A stretch of DNA of 37,439 bases from positions 1 through 37,439 of the forward strand of contig JBBDRV010000121.1 of the NCBI GenBank assembly GCA_040905285.1, given 5' to 3'. The notes under the pieces are model-generated. The model did not search any database. It was not told the DNA's origin and saw only the letters and a program-made list of their open reading frames with translations. Position numbers and translations under genes: made by a program. The DNA comes from JBBDRV01 sp040905285. Lineage in GTDB: Bacteria; Bacteroidota; Rhodothermia; Balneolales; Balneolaceae. Shown one piece after another: positions 24,109 through 32,580 of the stretch (position 1 is the stretch's first letter; each line of letters opens with the position of its first letter).

Positions 24109-24783
24109 ATGACGGACCTTGTTAATCCACTTGCACCAGAGCAATCGATTTACATTGTGAGTATCACAGGATTGCTCGCTGCGAGTTTTTCCTCCCTGTT
24201 TTCTGTGGCCAACCCGACAGCGGTCATGCCTCTGTTTTTATCCCTGACAGCGGACTATTCCGCTGCCGAACGAAATACGACCGCTAAAAAGACGTGCATC
24301 TACATGTTTCTTACCCTGACTGTTTTTCTCCTGGCGGGAACAGCCATACTGAGTTTTTTTGGTATCAGCCTGTCGGGAATCCGGATCGCCGGGGGACTTA
24401 TAATCATGCGTGCCGCCCTCTCCATGCTCAACCCCGATAAAGCGGGCAGAAAGCTGACGGACGAAGATGAAGCTGAAGCTATGAACAAGGATGACATTAC
24501 CTTCAGCCCTCTGGCCATGCCGATGCTGTCTGGCCCGGGCAGCATTGCGGTGGTTATTGGTTTTGCCACACAGGCCCGGGGAATGACAGATTATATTGTC
24601 CATTCCCTGTCTATTGCACTGGTGGTTCTGATCGCGTATATCGTCCTGCGCCTTTCCCCGGTTATCATGAAATATATGGGGACGACAGGAATGAATATAA
24701 TGACCCGCATGATGGGATTTATCGCATTGGCTATCAGCGTCCAGTTTATCCTGAGCGGCATAACCCTTTACTTTGGCATCTGA
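24109..24783 (+). CDS. MarC-family integral membrane protein (UPF0056)
   Basis: A 224-residue protein with about six membrane segments. Family marks are SLFSVANPTAVMPLFLSLT (near 31-49), the segment GISLSGIRIAGGLIIMRAAL (near 85-104), and AMPMLSGPGSIAVVIGFAT (near 137-155), matching the NP..A.P.F..LT and P.L.GPG.I motifs of MarC/YhcC-type proteins. The family is named after the mar region but its transport substrate is not established; antibiotic efflux has not been confirmed. It follows the ABC pair by 75 bases. Confidence 0.93.
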   Translation: MTDLVNPLAPEQSIYIVSITGLLAASFSSLFSVANPTAVMPLFLSLTADYSAAERNTTAKKTCIYMFLTLTVFLLAGTAILSFFGISLSGIRIAGGLIIMRAALSMLNPDKAGRKLTDEDEAEAMNKDDITFSPLAMPMLSGPGSIAVVIGFATQARGMTDYIVHSLSIALVVLIAYIVLRLSPVIMKYMGTTGMNIMTRMMGFIALAISVQFILSGITLYFGI

Positions 24784-24870
24784 TTTTATCATCTGACTGT
24801 TAGCAGCACCGGAGCCGGATGAACAGATCCGGCTGGTTTCCGCTGTCTTAATTCTAAAGAAATACCTTCC

Positions 24871-26280
24871 CTGGAATTACTCGAACAAATACTGGTCGAT
24901 TTTGCCGACTATGCATGGGGAACACCCCTACTGGTGCTCCTTGTCGGCGGTGGTGTGTTTTTTCTGATCTACTGCAGGTTCATTCCCTATCGCCACTTTG
25001 GCCACGGCCTCCAGATTCTGACGGGCAGGTATGATGACCCGGACGCACCCGGGGATATCAACCATTTTCAGGCTCTTTCGAGTGCCCTTGCCGCTACAGT
25101 GGGTATGGGAAATATCAGCGGTGTAGCTATTGCGCTCAGTGTAGGCGGTCCGGGAGCCATTTTCTGGATGTGGATCACTGCCCTCGCAGGCATGGCTACC
25201 AAATTCTTCTCCTGTGCCCTGTCCATCATGTATCGCGGCAGGGACAGTTCCGGCAAAATACAGGGGGGGCCGATGTATTATATTGTTGAAGGTCTCGGCA
25301 AAAAGTGGAAACCTCTTGCCGTGTTTTTTTCTTTTGCGGGCCTGATTGGCTGCACACCCATGTTCCAGTCCAATCAGCTGACCCAGATCATAAGGGACAC
25401 CCTGCTGGCCGAACACGGCTGGATGGGTTACGATACAATGATTCTTACAGGTTCTGTTTTAACAGAAGCCGGTTTTCGGGTCTCGGATATTCTTACCGGC
25501 CTGATACTTGTAACACTGGTCTCCACGGTTATTTTCGGCGGAATCCGGCGGATCGGATCCGTGGCTGCAAGACTGGTTCCGCTGATGGTCTGCATCTATG
25601 TAGGCACTGTGGTCTATATCATTGTCAATCATATCAGTGAAGTGCCGTTCTACCTCTCTCTGATAGTGACAGACGCTTTTTCCGGTGAGGCTGCAGCGGG
25701 CGGGGCTGTCGGTGTGGTCATATCAAACGGCGTTCGCAGGGGAGCTTTTTCCAATGAAGCCGGAATAGGGATGGAAGCGCTGGTGCACGGAGCTGCCAAG
25801 ACGCGCGAACCGGTCCGGGAGGGATTGGTCGCCATGATTGAACCCGCTATCGATACCCTTCTGATCTGTACCATGACCGCACTGGCCCTGCTGATGACCG
25901 GAGCATGGACCGAAACATCCGTGGACGGCATTACGATGACGGCACTTGCTTTCGATACGGGGATACCGACTGCAGGTATCTGGCTGTTAATCCTGTGCGT
26001 CTTTATCTTCAGCATCACCACCATGTTCACCTACTCCTATTACGGTTCTAAATGCCTTAATTTTCTGGCGGGCGCCCACAACAGGCATTATTACAATTAT
26101 TTCTATGTTTTCACCATCTTTATCGGATCCGTTACGACAATCGATATGGTTATCAACCTGATAGACGGCATGTTCGCCATGATGGCCATACCGACCATGA
26201 CCGCTTCTCTCCTGCTGGCCCCCCGGGTAATGGAGGCAACCCGGGATTACTTCAGCCGCAGAAGGAGCGAAGACTGGTAA
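24871..26280 (+). CDS. Alanine/glycine:sodium symporter (AgcS family), non-standard start
   Basis: A secondary transporter of the alanine-glycine:cation symporter family. Marks include ALSSALAATVGMGNISGVA (near 69-87), GGPGAIFWMWITALAGMATK (near 92-111), the GGPMYYI segment, and RRGAFSNEAGIGMEAL-type sequence around 290. Family homology begins at LEQILVDFADYAWGTPLLVL, but the first standard start in frame is GTG 24934, inside that first helix. Upstream the frame is open back to a stop at 24820 with no ATG, GTG or TTG. CTG 24871 gives a normal-looking N-terminus (469 residues) and is my choice. If GTG 24934 is used the protein has 448 residues and a damaged first helix. Confidence 0.88.
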   Translation: MELLEQILVDFADYAWGTPLLVLLVGGGVFFLIYCRFIPYRHFGHGLQILTGRYDDPDAPGDINHFQALSSALAATVGMGNISGVAIALSVGGPGAIFWMWITALAGMATKFFSCALSIMYRGRDSSGKIQGGPMYYIVEGLGKKWKPLAVFFSFAGLIGCTPMFQSNQLTQIIRDTLLAEHGWMGYDTMILTGSVLTEAGFRVSDILTGLILVTLVSTVIFGGIRRIGSVAARLVPLMVCIYVGTVVYIIVNHISEVPFYLSLIVTDAFSGEAAAGGAVGVVISNGVRRGAFSNEAGIGMEALVHGAAKTREPVREGLVAMIEPAIDTLLICTMTALALLMTGAWTETSVDGITMTALAFDTGIPTAGIWLLILCVFIFSITTMFTYSYYGSKCLNFLAGAHNRHYYNYFYVFTIFIGSVTTIDMVINLIDGMFAMMAIPTMTASLLLAPRVMEATRDYFSRRRSEDW

Positions 26281-26311
26281 TCATCACCTGCCAACCTGAT
26301 GCAAAGGAGCC

Positions 26312-27499
26312 ATGGGTTTCACATTCAGAAAAAATGAGCGCGGCTACTCGGAAATAAGCTTTCCGTTTATGCGCAACACGATTATCCCAGCTACCAACCT
26401 GTTATTCAACGTTCGGATTACCAACAGGCAACATATGCCGGTGACCGGACCCTGCTTCATTTACGGCAACCATTCCAATTACTTCGATCCTTTTCTGATC
26501 AATGCCGGAATGACGCAGGAGCCAACCGCCGGGGTTATGACCCGTGACCAGTTTCACAAAATGCTGCCCCGCATTTTCATGGACAGTATCGGCATCGTAC
26601 CGACCAGTAAATATATTCCCGAACCCGGTATAATCCGTGATGTGATGAAAATGATAGACATGAGCAGAATGATTGTCATTTTCCCTGAAGGCGGCCGCCG
26701 GTGGGACGGCCGGCCGAAGCCGGTCATCGGCACGACGCTCAAACTGTTCTGGAAGATGAAAATTCCTGTTCACCCGGTCCAGCTTCACGGTTCTCACCTT
26801 GGATGGCCCCGGTGGGCCAGGCGCCCCCGGAGAAGCAGCATTGAAGCCCGGTGGCTGCCACCGCTTCATGCATCCGATTTTAATAATTTTGAGTCATTTG
26901 AAGCCGCGTGCCTGTCCGGTCTCGATTTTGAAGAATACGATCCGCCTGCCGGCACGGTTCCTTTCAGTTCCTGGCGTCCGGCCGGAGGTATTGAGCGCTT
27001 GCTTTACCGTTGTCCTGAAACAGGAGAAAATGCAGCTGTCTTCACACCTGACGGTGATCGTGTATGCAGCCGGACTGCCGGGTTTGAGTACAAAATGGAT
27101 CATTCGTCAAGGCTGGTCGACAAATACGGCCAGTCCCATTCCGTAATTGACATGTACGACCGCATCAATGAGATGGCAATGGTCATGGACGGGGAAGGCT
27201 GCCTTCTCAGGGAAACAGGTAGCCGGTTTTATACGGTAGATAATCAGCACCGTCTCGTAAAGCTGGACAGGGGCGTTGTAAGTCTGACAGCAGAGGGAGT
27301 CGCATTCAGTTACGGCAGTGACTCGGGTGTCATCCCCTTCGGCAAAATCAACTATCATTCGGTCGAACAACCCCATAAATTCAGCATCACAACCAGCAGG
27401 CGAACCCTGCAGTTTACCCTCAGCAGGCACAGTTCGCTGCAGTGGCAGCACTACCTGCTCCGCCTTAAACACGGTGAACAGCCGCTTAAAAGCCTGTGA
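26312..27499 (+). CDS. PlsC-type acyltransferase with C-terminal extension
   Basis: The N-terminal ~190 residues form a glycerolipid acyltransferase: catalytic NHSNYFD (H54, D59), a middle block GVMTRDQFHKMLPR, a FPEGGRR substrate-binding motif (124-130) and a PVHPVQLHG motif (152-160). Such enzymes put a fatty acid on lysophosphatidate or related lipids at the inner membrane. Beyond residue 220 is an extension not found in plain PlsC: a Cys-containing block (C234, C252), a helical stretch (about 265-310) and a strand-rich end (about 315-390: GVVSLTAEGVAFSYG, VIPFGKINYHSV, KFSITTSRRTLQFTL) that reads like a PH-like domain. It starts 31 bases after the symporter gene. The acceptor lipid is unknown. 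Confidence 0.85.
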   Translation: MGFTFRKNERGYSEISFPFMRNTIIPATNLLFNVRITNRQHMPVTGPCFIYGNHSNYFDPFLINAGMTQEPTAGVMTRDQFHKMLPRIFMDSIGIVPTSKYIPEPGIIRDVMKMIDMSRMIVIFPEGGRRWDGRPKPVIGTTLKLFWKMKIPVHPVQLHGSHLGWPRWARRPRRSSIEARWLPPLHASDFNNFESFEAACLSGLDFEEYDPPAGTVPFSSWRPAGGIERLLYRCPETGENAAVFTPDGDRVCSRTAGFEYKMDHSSRLVDKYGQSHSVIDMYDRINEMAMVMDGEGCLLRETGSRFYTVDNQHRLVKLDRGVVSLTAEGVAFSYGSDSGVIPFGKINYHSVEQPHKFSITTSRRTLQFTLSRHSSLQWQHYLLRLKHGEQPLKSL

Positions 27500-27541
27500 A
27501 CCAGCGGGCAATCCCGAAAAGCGGGTCGTTACAGACGGGCA

Positions 27542-28099
27542 CTATTCAACGACAATTTCCCCAACCATACCTCCGGCATAGTGACCCGGAAAACTGCATA
27601 TAAAGGTATATGTTCCGGGCTCAGTGGGTACTGCGAACTGAATGGTATCTGATTCGCCGCCGGCAAGCATGTCTGTGGCAACGATCACCTGGTCTTCCAT
27701 ATCCGGAGAAATGTAATCGTTGTCAGGTGCCGTCATGGATTCATTGGCAAACCGGTCGACATCGGTATCCATTTCAAGAAGAATAAAGTTATGGGACATG
27801 GCAGATGCCGGCAATTCACTGCGGGATTCCAGGCGGATGCTTATCTCCTCCCCGGGCTGAGCCAGAATCTGCTCCAGCTCATATTCCTCTCCGATCTGCT
27901 GTCCTGTTACAATACCTTCCGTTTCTTCGGCCACCACAAAATTCATCTGATCAACGCCTGTGATTTCTATAGTCCGTACGTCATCCGCATCAGACTCTTC
28001 GACAGGCGCTTCTTCTCCATTGCACGCCGTGCCTGTTATGAACAGTGCAGCCAGTAATAAAAGGATAGATGTCTGTCTCAACTTCTGTGTTTGTTTCAT
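27542..28099 (-). CDS. azu: Azurin-type blue copper lipoprotein
   Basis: A 185-residue electron carrier. The type 1 copper site is complete: H103 in AMSHNFILLEM, C168 and H173 in FICSFPGH, and M178. Azurin-specific blocks are IEITGVDQMNFVV, DNDYISPDMEDQVIVATDML and GESDTIQFAV. The loop from H173 to M178 is one residue longer than in classical azurin. The N-terminus is a lipoprotein signal (LLLLAALFITGTAC, Cys26) and an acidic tether, so it is membrane-anchored rather than soluble. Start ATG 28099 is chosen for a GGAG eight bases upstream; an upstream in-frame ATG (28141) would spoil the signal peptide. No cytochrome oxidase or nitrite reductase genes are nearby to name its partner. Confidence 0.93.
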   Translation of the reverse strand: MKQTQKLRQTSILLLLAALFITGTACNGEEAPVEESDADDVRTIEITGVDQMNFVVAEETEGIVTGQQIGEEYELEQILAQPGEEISIRLESRSELPASAMSHNFILLEMDTDVDRFANESMTAPDNDYISPDMEDQVIVATDMLAGGESDTIQFAVPTEPGTYTFICSFPGHYAGGMVGEIVVE

Positions 28100-28274
28100 G
28101 GTGAACTCCATTGCTCTGTTAAAGATTACAGTATGTAACATATTGAGGCTTCAACATCCTGTGAGACAATTACATTCATGTACATTCAATTCAGAAACGA
28201 TCCTGCAGGATATCAGATATGCATGAACAGGAAAACCATTCATATAATTCTTTTCCATGAAACTTCCATTTCTG

Positions 28275-28318
28275 TTTGCCCTGTCTGCATTGTTTATTTG
28301 CCCTGTCTGCATTGTTTA
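28275..28318. repeat. Perfect 22-bp tandem duplication next to a start codon
   Basis: A 22-base unit beginning TTTGCCCTGTCTGC occupies 28275-28296 and is repeated without any change at 28297-28318, four bases before the ATG at 28323. It lies in the divergent region between the azurin and HExxH-protein genes. The unit length equals two helical turns, so both copies face the same side of the DNA. Confidence 0.9.
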
Positions 28319-28322
28319 AAAG

Positions 28323-29891
28323 ATGAAAACCGAAGACAAAAAACCGAGTACAATGCGTAATCCCGTTCCGCCAGCCTTCCGGCCAGTTGCAGCCGGTTTA
28401 CTCACAGGACTGGTCAGCCTTTCCATCCCCCTGTTACGTGATTTCCACTGGGAATCAGCCGGTCTTGCCGCTCTGACCGCCACCTTTTATGCGGCTGTCC
28501 TTTCTGCAAAGGAGGATAACAGCCCATCCGCCGTTCTTCGAAAGACGACCGGCATGCTGATGGCATGGGCATGCCCCCTCCTGCTGTTCGCACTGGCCAC
28601 AGGCTGTTTCAGCCCTGACGGCCTTGCCTATTGGCTCCTGGGGCCCTTTCCGTCCATGCTTTTCGGATGGTCGGCCGGCCGGCTTTTCCGTCTCCTGCAT
28701 TTCCGGAATCCGCTGCGGATCACCCTGTCTGTACTGCTGGTGACAGCTGTTATCCCCACTGTCATTGAATTTCTGGTGTTTCCCCAGCTCTTTTTTTTTA
28801 ACCATGTCTGGAGCTACTGGCCGGGTCCCATTTACGATGAGCTGGTACCGTTTGACCCCCGTCTGATCAGTTTCAGGGTGCTTACTTTATTATGGGCAGT
28901 CACTCTCTGGGCTCTCCCCGGCTTCTTCAGGGAAAAGCTGTATAAATGGTTTTTACTGCCGTGTGCCGCCGGGCTGCTCTTCAGCTATATGAATCTTACG
29001 AACCTGGGCCTGATCATGCCTGAAGAGCAAATACAGCGTGAACTGGGGGCCATGCATGAAACCGACCATTTCAGGATCTATTACAATACAGGCACCCTGA
29101 ATGAAGATGAGATTGAGCGGTTTGGTGAAAAGCATGAAGAGCACCTGGTTTCGATAACGGACATTCTCGAAATCGACAGAACAGTCTACCGCAAGGAGAA
29201 AATTCATTCCTATGTCTACAGTGATATTTCCCAGAAAAAAAGGCTGACCGGAGCCGGACAAACCAGTTACGTGCCTGTCTGGATCAGCCAGGACCAGACG
29301 CACATAGCCTTCAGGCATCTGGACCAGGTTCTGAAGCACGAACTGGTCCATATCGCAGCGAAAAACTTCGGCAACTGGTTCGGGGCCAGCACCAGTATCG
29401 GCCTGATAGAAGGTCTTGCAGTGGCCCTGGATCCGAACCGCTACCATTCCACTCCGGACCAGCTTGTTGCGGCAGGGGAGGACCTGCCCGGCCCGGAAGA
29501 TCTTCAGGAGTTATTCAGCCCTGTTGGTTTCTATGGCATGGCGGGACCGGTCAGCTATGTGATCAGTGGCTCTTTTGTAGGTTATCTTCTTGAAAATTAT
29601 CCGGTCGACATGTTTAAAACCGCTTATCGCACCGGAAATATCGGAAAGGCCTATGCACCATATTCTGTTAAAGAGCTGGCCGGTACCTGGCGGCAACACC
29701 TGAAAACCGTTGACACAGAGGCCGCAGACCGCAGACGGGCAGTGGCTCTTTTCAGCACCCCCTCCATATTTGAGAAACCCTGCCCGAGAATAGAAAAGAA
29801 ACGGGACATCAGGCAACGGTTCAGTATGGGCATGACCGGCCCGGGGGAGACGGCCCGGCCCGGAACGGCCGCCTGCGAGAAACGTCAGTGA
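28323..29891 (+). CDS. Membrane protein with C-terminal HExxH (gluzincin-like) peptidase domain
   Basis: The 522-residue protein has six or seven membrane segments in the first ~230 residues (for example GLLTGLVSLSIPLL, LSVLLVTAVIPTVIEFLVF and VLTLLWAVTLWALPGFF). A soluble domain follows (about 235-480). It contains HELVH (H339, E340, H343) and E363 in GLIEGLAVAL, the spacing of a gluzincin zinc site with a third Glu ligand. The part before it (HFRIYYNTGTLNEDEIERF) resembles peptidase-MA-like domains. The final 40 residues are low in conservation signals. It is probably an envelope protease of unknown target. The ATG lies just after a 22-bp tandem repeat; the end overlaps the M1 gene by 7 bases on the opposite strand. 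Confidence 0.75.
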   Translation: MKTEDKKPSTMRNPVPPAFRPVAAGLLTGLVSLSIPLLRDFHWESAGLAALTATFYAAVLSAKEDNSPSAVLRKTTGMLMAWACPLLLFALATGCFSPDGLAYWLLGPFPSMLFGWSAGRLFRLLHFRNPLRITLSVLLVTAVIPTVIEFLVFPQLFFFNHVWSYWPGPIYDELVPFDPRLISFRVLTLLWAVTLWALPGFFREKLYKWFLLPCAAGLLFSYMNLTNLGLIMPEEQIQRELGAMHETDHFRIYYNTGTLNEDEIERFGEKHEEHLVSITDILEIDRTVYRKEKIHSYVYSDISQKKRLTGAGQTSYVPVWISQDQTHIAFRHLDQVLKHELVHIAAKNFGNWFGASTSIGLIEGLAVALDPNRYHSTPDQLVAAGEDLPGPEDLQELFSPVGFYGMAGPVSYVISGSFVGYLLENYPVDMFKTAYRTGNIGKAYAPYSVKELAGTWRQHLKTVDTEAADRRRAVALFSTPSIFEKPCPRIEKKRDIRQRFSMGMTGPGETARPGTAACEKRQ

Positions 29892-31780
29892 ATACGTTCG
29901 GAATACCATAGATGATTTTGAGGATCCGTATCCGCCATCCGGCCGGTCGGGTCGATTTCGATCCGCACAATATCGTCCATGGCTGCCGGTACAGTCAGCG
30001 TGTAATCAGGATACACCCATGGCCAGTCTTCGGCTACCGTCCGTCTGACGCCGGGAAATTCATCTTCTTTCTGTCCCCGCATAATTCGCATCGGAATATA
30101 GAAATGTTCAACTGAACCATCCCAGTATTCCACTTCAAGATCCACGGGCATTGGCATCTGGCCATGCCGCCTCAGCATTACCCGGGTTTTACCGTTGTGA
30201 GGGGTGACTTCTTCTATTCCGTAGTCAATCGTCCTCGTGGATTTGACCCAGTACTCGTGGTACCAGTCGAGCTTCAGCCCGCTCTCCTGTTCCATCACCC
30301 TGATGAAATCATATCCTGTCGGATGCCTGAATTTCCATTCGTTGAAAAATCTTCTCATTCCCCTGTCAAAGGTTTCCCGGCCTGTAATATAGCTGAGCTG
30401 GTGCAGAAATATCATTCCCTTGGTATAAGAGGCTACCGAGTAGGCGGTATTTCTGTGATAATGGTCGGCATGCCTGGCCATCGGCTCCTCGATCCCGGAC
30501 CGGACCACATGAAAATAATTATTATAACTGCCGGCGAACGGATCCTCTCCGCTGTCACCGAACAGCTCGTGCATCACACGGGTGGAGGCATAGACAGTAA
30601 ATCCCTCATCCATCCAGTGATCGTAGCTCTCATTATTAGCCAAAACCCCCTGATACCAGGCGTGGACCAATTCATGGACGGTTACACCCACCAGGCCCTG
30701 TAAATTCCGGTTGCCTGTAACCAGGGTTCCCATGCCGTACTCCATCCCGCCGTCACCTCCCTGGGCAACGATGTATTCTTCATAGGGATAGTCCCCAAAG
30801 TGCTCGTTCATATAGCTGAAGGCTTCAGCTGTATATTCAGGAAGCTTCTCCCAGTTCACCAGCAGTTCCGCCTGTCTGTCTGCCGTCGCATTCACGGCCA
30901 CGGGATCCGTCTGGTAAAAAAACCGCAACAGGGGACCACCGGGTACACGGTAAGTCGCATGCCGGTAGCCGCGATCGGCTGCCCACATGAAATCATGCTG
31001 GAGATCCGATATAAAATGCCAGGTCAGTTTATCTCCCTCAGGTCTCTGCACCCGGGTGCCTGACGCTTCATATCCGTATCCTGTCTCGTCCGGATTTTGC
31101 AGATATCCTGTGGCAGCTACGGAATAGTCCCGGTTCATATGTATTTTAACATCAAACCTGCCAAAAACTCCGTGGAATTCACGGCCGATATACGGGTGGG
31201 GATGCCATCCGCGAAAATCATACTCCGCCATTTTGGGATACCACTGGGACATCGAGTAGTCAATCCCTTCTTCATTACGGCGGCCGGTTCTGCGAATCTG
31301 AACCGGCACCTGCCCTTCAAATTCCATTACAAACCGGGTTTCGGAATTCGGCAGCAGGGGCTCGGCCAGTTCGGCTTCCAGGACCGTGCCGCTGATTTTA
31401 AAGGAGAGTCTTTCACCATCCTGCTCCAGTCGGTCAATCATCTGATAACCCGTTTCGTTTTCCTTCAGGTAGTAAATGCGGTCCCCCACACGACTGTCAG
31501 GATCTTCGATTGTACGTGAACGCTTGTCCATCATGCTGCCGGGCTGAAAGGCGTTTAAATAAAGATGATAAAATACCCTGTCCAGGGTATCCGGAGAATT
31601 GTTCGTATAAATCAGCTCCTGATATCCGTCAAACCGATGGCTGTCGGTGTCAAAGTCAATTTCCATCCTGTAGTCCGCTCTTTGCTGCCAGTATCCGCTT
31701 CTGTTCTGTGCTTTCGTGAGGTCGGTCAGCAGACAGACGGCTGCTATCGCCAGTAGTCCGGTCTTGAATTTATGTCTCAT
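29885..31780 (-). CDS. Exported M1-family aminopeptidase
   Basis: A 631-residue zinc aminopeptidase. From the chosen ATG 31780 it has a signal peptide (KTGLLAIAAVCLLTDLTKAQ). Then comes an M1 N-terminal beta domain (about 30-270) and the catalytic domain with HELVHAW (H369, E370, H373) and E392 in MDEGFTVYAS. The exopeptidase motif is GGMEYG (344-349) in place of GAMEN. A helical region follows, and a short beta domain closes the protein; it lacks the large C-terminal domain of PepN, as usual for this secreted bacterial type. An upstream in-frame ATG at 31831 overlaps recR and would bury the signal peptide. It starts 22 bases after recR and may be cotranscribed. It likely trims peptides outside the cytoplasm. 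Confidence 0.9.
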   Translation of the reverse strand: MRHKFKTGLLAIAAVCLLTDLTKAQNRSGYWQQRADYRMEIDFDTDSHRFDGYQELIYTNNSPDTLDRVFYHLYLNAFQPGSMMDKRSRTIEDPDSRVGDRIYYLKENETGYQMIDRLEQDGERLSFKISGTVLEAELAEPLLPNSETRFVMEFEGQVPVQIRRTGRRNEEGIDYSMSQWYPKMAEYDFRGWHPHPYIGREFHGVFGRFDVKIHMNRDYSVAATGYLQNPDETGYGYEASGTRVQRPEGDKLTWHFISDLQHDFMWAADRGYRHATYRVPGGPLLRFFYQTDPVAVNATADRQAELLVNWEKLPEYTAEAFSYMNEHFGDYPYEEYIVAQGGDGGMEYGMGTLVTGNRNLQGLVGVTVHELVHAWYQGVLANNESYDHWMDEGFTVYASTRVMHELFGDSGEDPFAGSYNNYFHVVRSGIEEPMARHADHYHRNTAYSVASYTKGMIFLHQLSYITGRETFDRGMRRFFNEWKFRHPTGYDFIRVMEQESGLKLDWYHEYWVKSTRTIDYGIEEVTPHNGKTRVMLRRHGQMPMPVDLEVEYWDGSVEHFYIPMRIMRGQKEDEFPGVRRTVAEDWPWVYPDYTLTVPAAMDDIVRIEIDPTGRMADTDPQNHLWYSERIH

Positions 31781-31802
31781 TCGGAGATTCTGTTTGGGGG
31801 TC

Positions 31803-32408
31803 CTAAAATGTATTTCTGCTGGCAAAGGCACGGCTGAGCGTTACTTCATCAATGTATTCCAGTTCGGACCCCACAGGAATACCGTAGGCGATCCGCGTTA
31901 CATTAACCTCAAACGGCTTGAGGAGCTTGTTGATATAGAAGGAGGTAGCCTCACCCTCCGCATCAGGATTCAGGGCCAGGATGACTTCATGTATATCTTC
32001 AGCGGGATCATTTACCCTGGCGATCAGTTCCCTGATCCGGAGATTGTCGGGCCCGATGTTCTGCATGGGTGAAATAACACCCCCCAGCACATGATACCTT
32101 CCCCTGAATTCATTGGTTTTCTCTATGAAATAGACGTCCTGAAACTCCTCCACGACACAAACCTGACTGCCCGACCTTTTAGGATTGCTGCATATTTTAC
32201 AGGGGTCGGAATCGGTAACGGTTCCACAGCGCGAACACCGGGTAACCGATTTCTTAAGATCCACCAGGGCATCTGTGAGCGCATACACCCTCTCTTCCTG
32301 TTGCTTCAGAAGATGCATGGCTATGCGCCTGGCCGATTTTCTGCCGGTGCCGGGCAGCCGGGCCAGCTCTTCGATTGCCCGTTCCAGAGCTTCAGAAGTA
32401 ATCTGCAT
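31803..32408 (-). CDS. recR: Recombination protein RecR
   Basis: RecR works with RecF and RecO to load RecA at gaps. The 201-residue protein has the helix-hairpin-helix region (LARLPGTGRKSARRIAMHLL, 16-35), a four-cysteine zinc finger (C58, C61, C70, C73 in CSRCGTVTDSDPCKIC) and a Toprim domain (about 80-175) starting VCVVEEFQDVYFIEKTNEF. The C-terminal GIPVGSELEYIDEVTLSRAF is typical. It normally forms a unit with dnaX and ybaB, as here, but a 141-bp MITE separates it from ybaB. Confidence 0.96.
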   Translation of the reverse strand: MQITSEALERAIEELARLPGTGRKSARRIAMHLLKQQEERVYALTDALVDLKKSVTRCSRCGTVTDSDPCKICSNPKRSGSQVCVVEEFQDVYFIEKTNEFRGRYHVLGGVISPMQNIGPDNLRIRELIARVNDPAEDIHEVILALNPDAEGEATSFYINKLLKPFEVNVTRIAYGIPVGSELEYIDEVTLSRAFASRNTF

Positions 32409-32426
32409 TTTGATGAACCGTAATTA

Positions 32427-32567
32427 GTGTTTGTAAGAAAACTCATAGTGTCCTAAAAAAACGTCAGGGTCATGGCACGCGAAGCCCCAAAAAGCACAGT
32501 GTACCAAGCGTACATGAGCATTTTTGGGGCAAGTGGAACGCAGAGATTGACGTTTTCTTAGAGACAC
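32427..32567 (+). mobile_element. 141-bp MITE, copy 2, with TAATTA target duplication
   Basis: Same element as at 17699-17838, in the same orientation on the + strand, differing by four substitutions and one extra A in an A run. It is flanked by TAATTA at 32421-32426 and 32568-32573. It fills the ybaB-recR gap: the left duplication begins 12 bases from the recR start and the right one ends 7 bases from the ybaB stop. The central GCCCCAAAAA/TTTTTGGGGC hairpin would form in the dnaX-ybaB-recR transcript. Confidence 0.85.
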
Positions 32568-32580
32568 TAATTAAGGAATG

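Noticed and set aside
27542..28141. Longer azurin start at 28141
   Set aside because: It would put 14 residues ahead of the lipoprotein signal, while ATG 28099 has a GGAG at proper spacing.
28275..28318. Pho box
   Set aside because: The unit is a perfect 22-bp duplication without the CTGTCAT-like 7-base repeats at 11-bp spacing.
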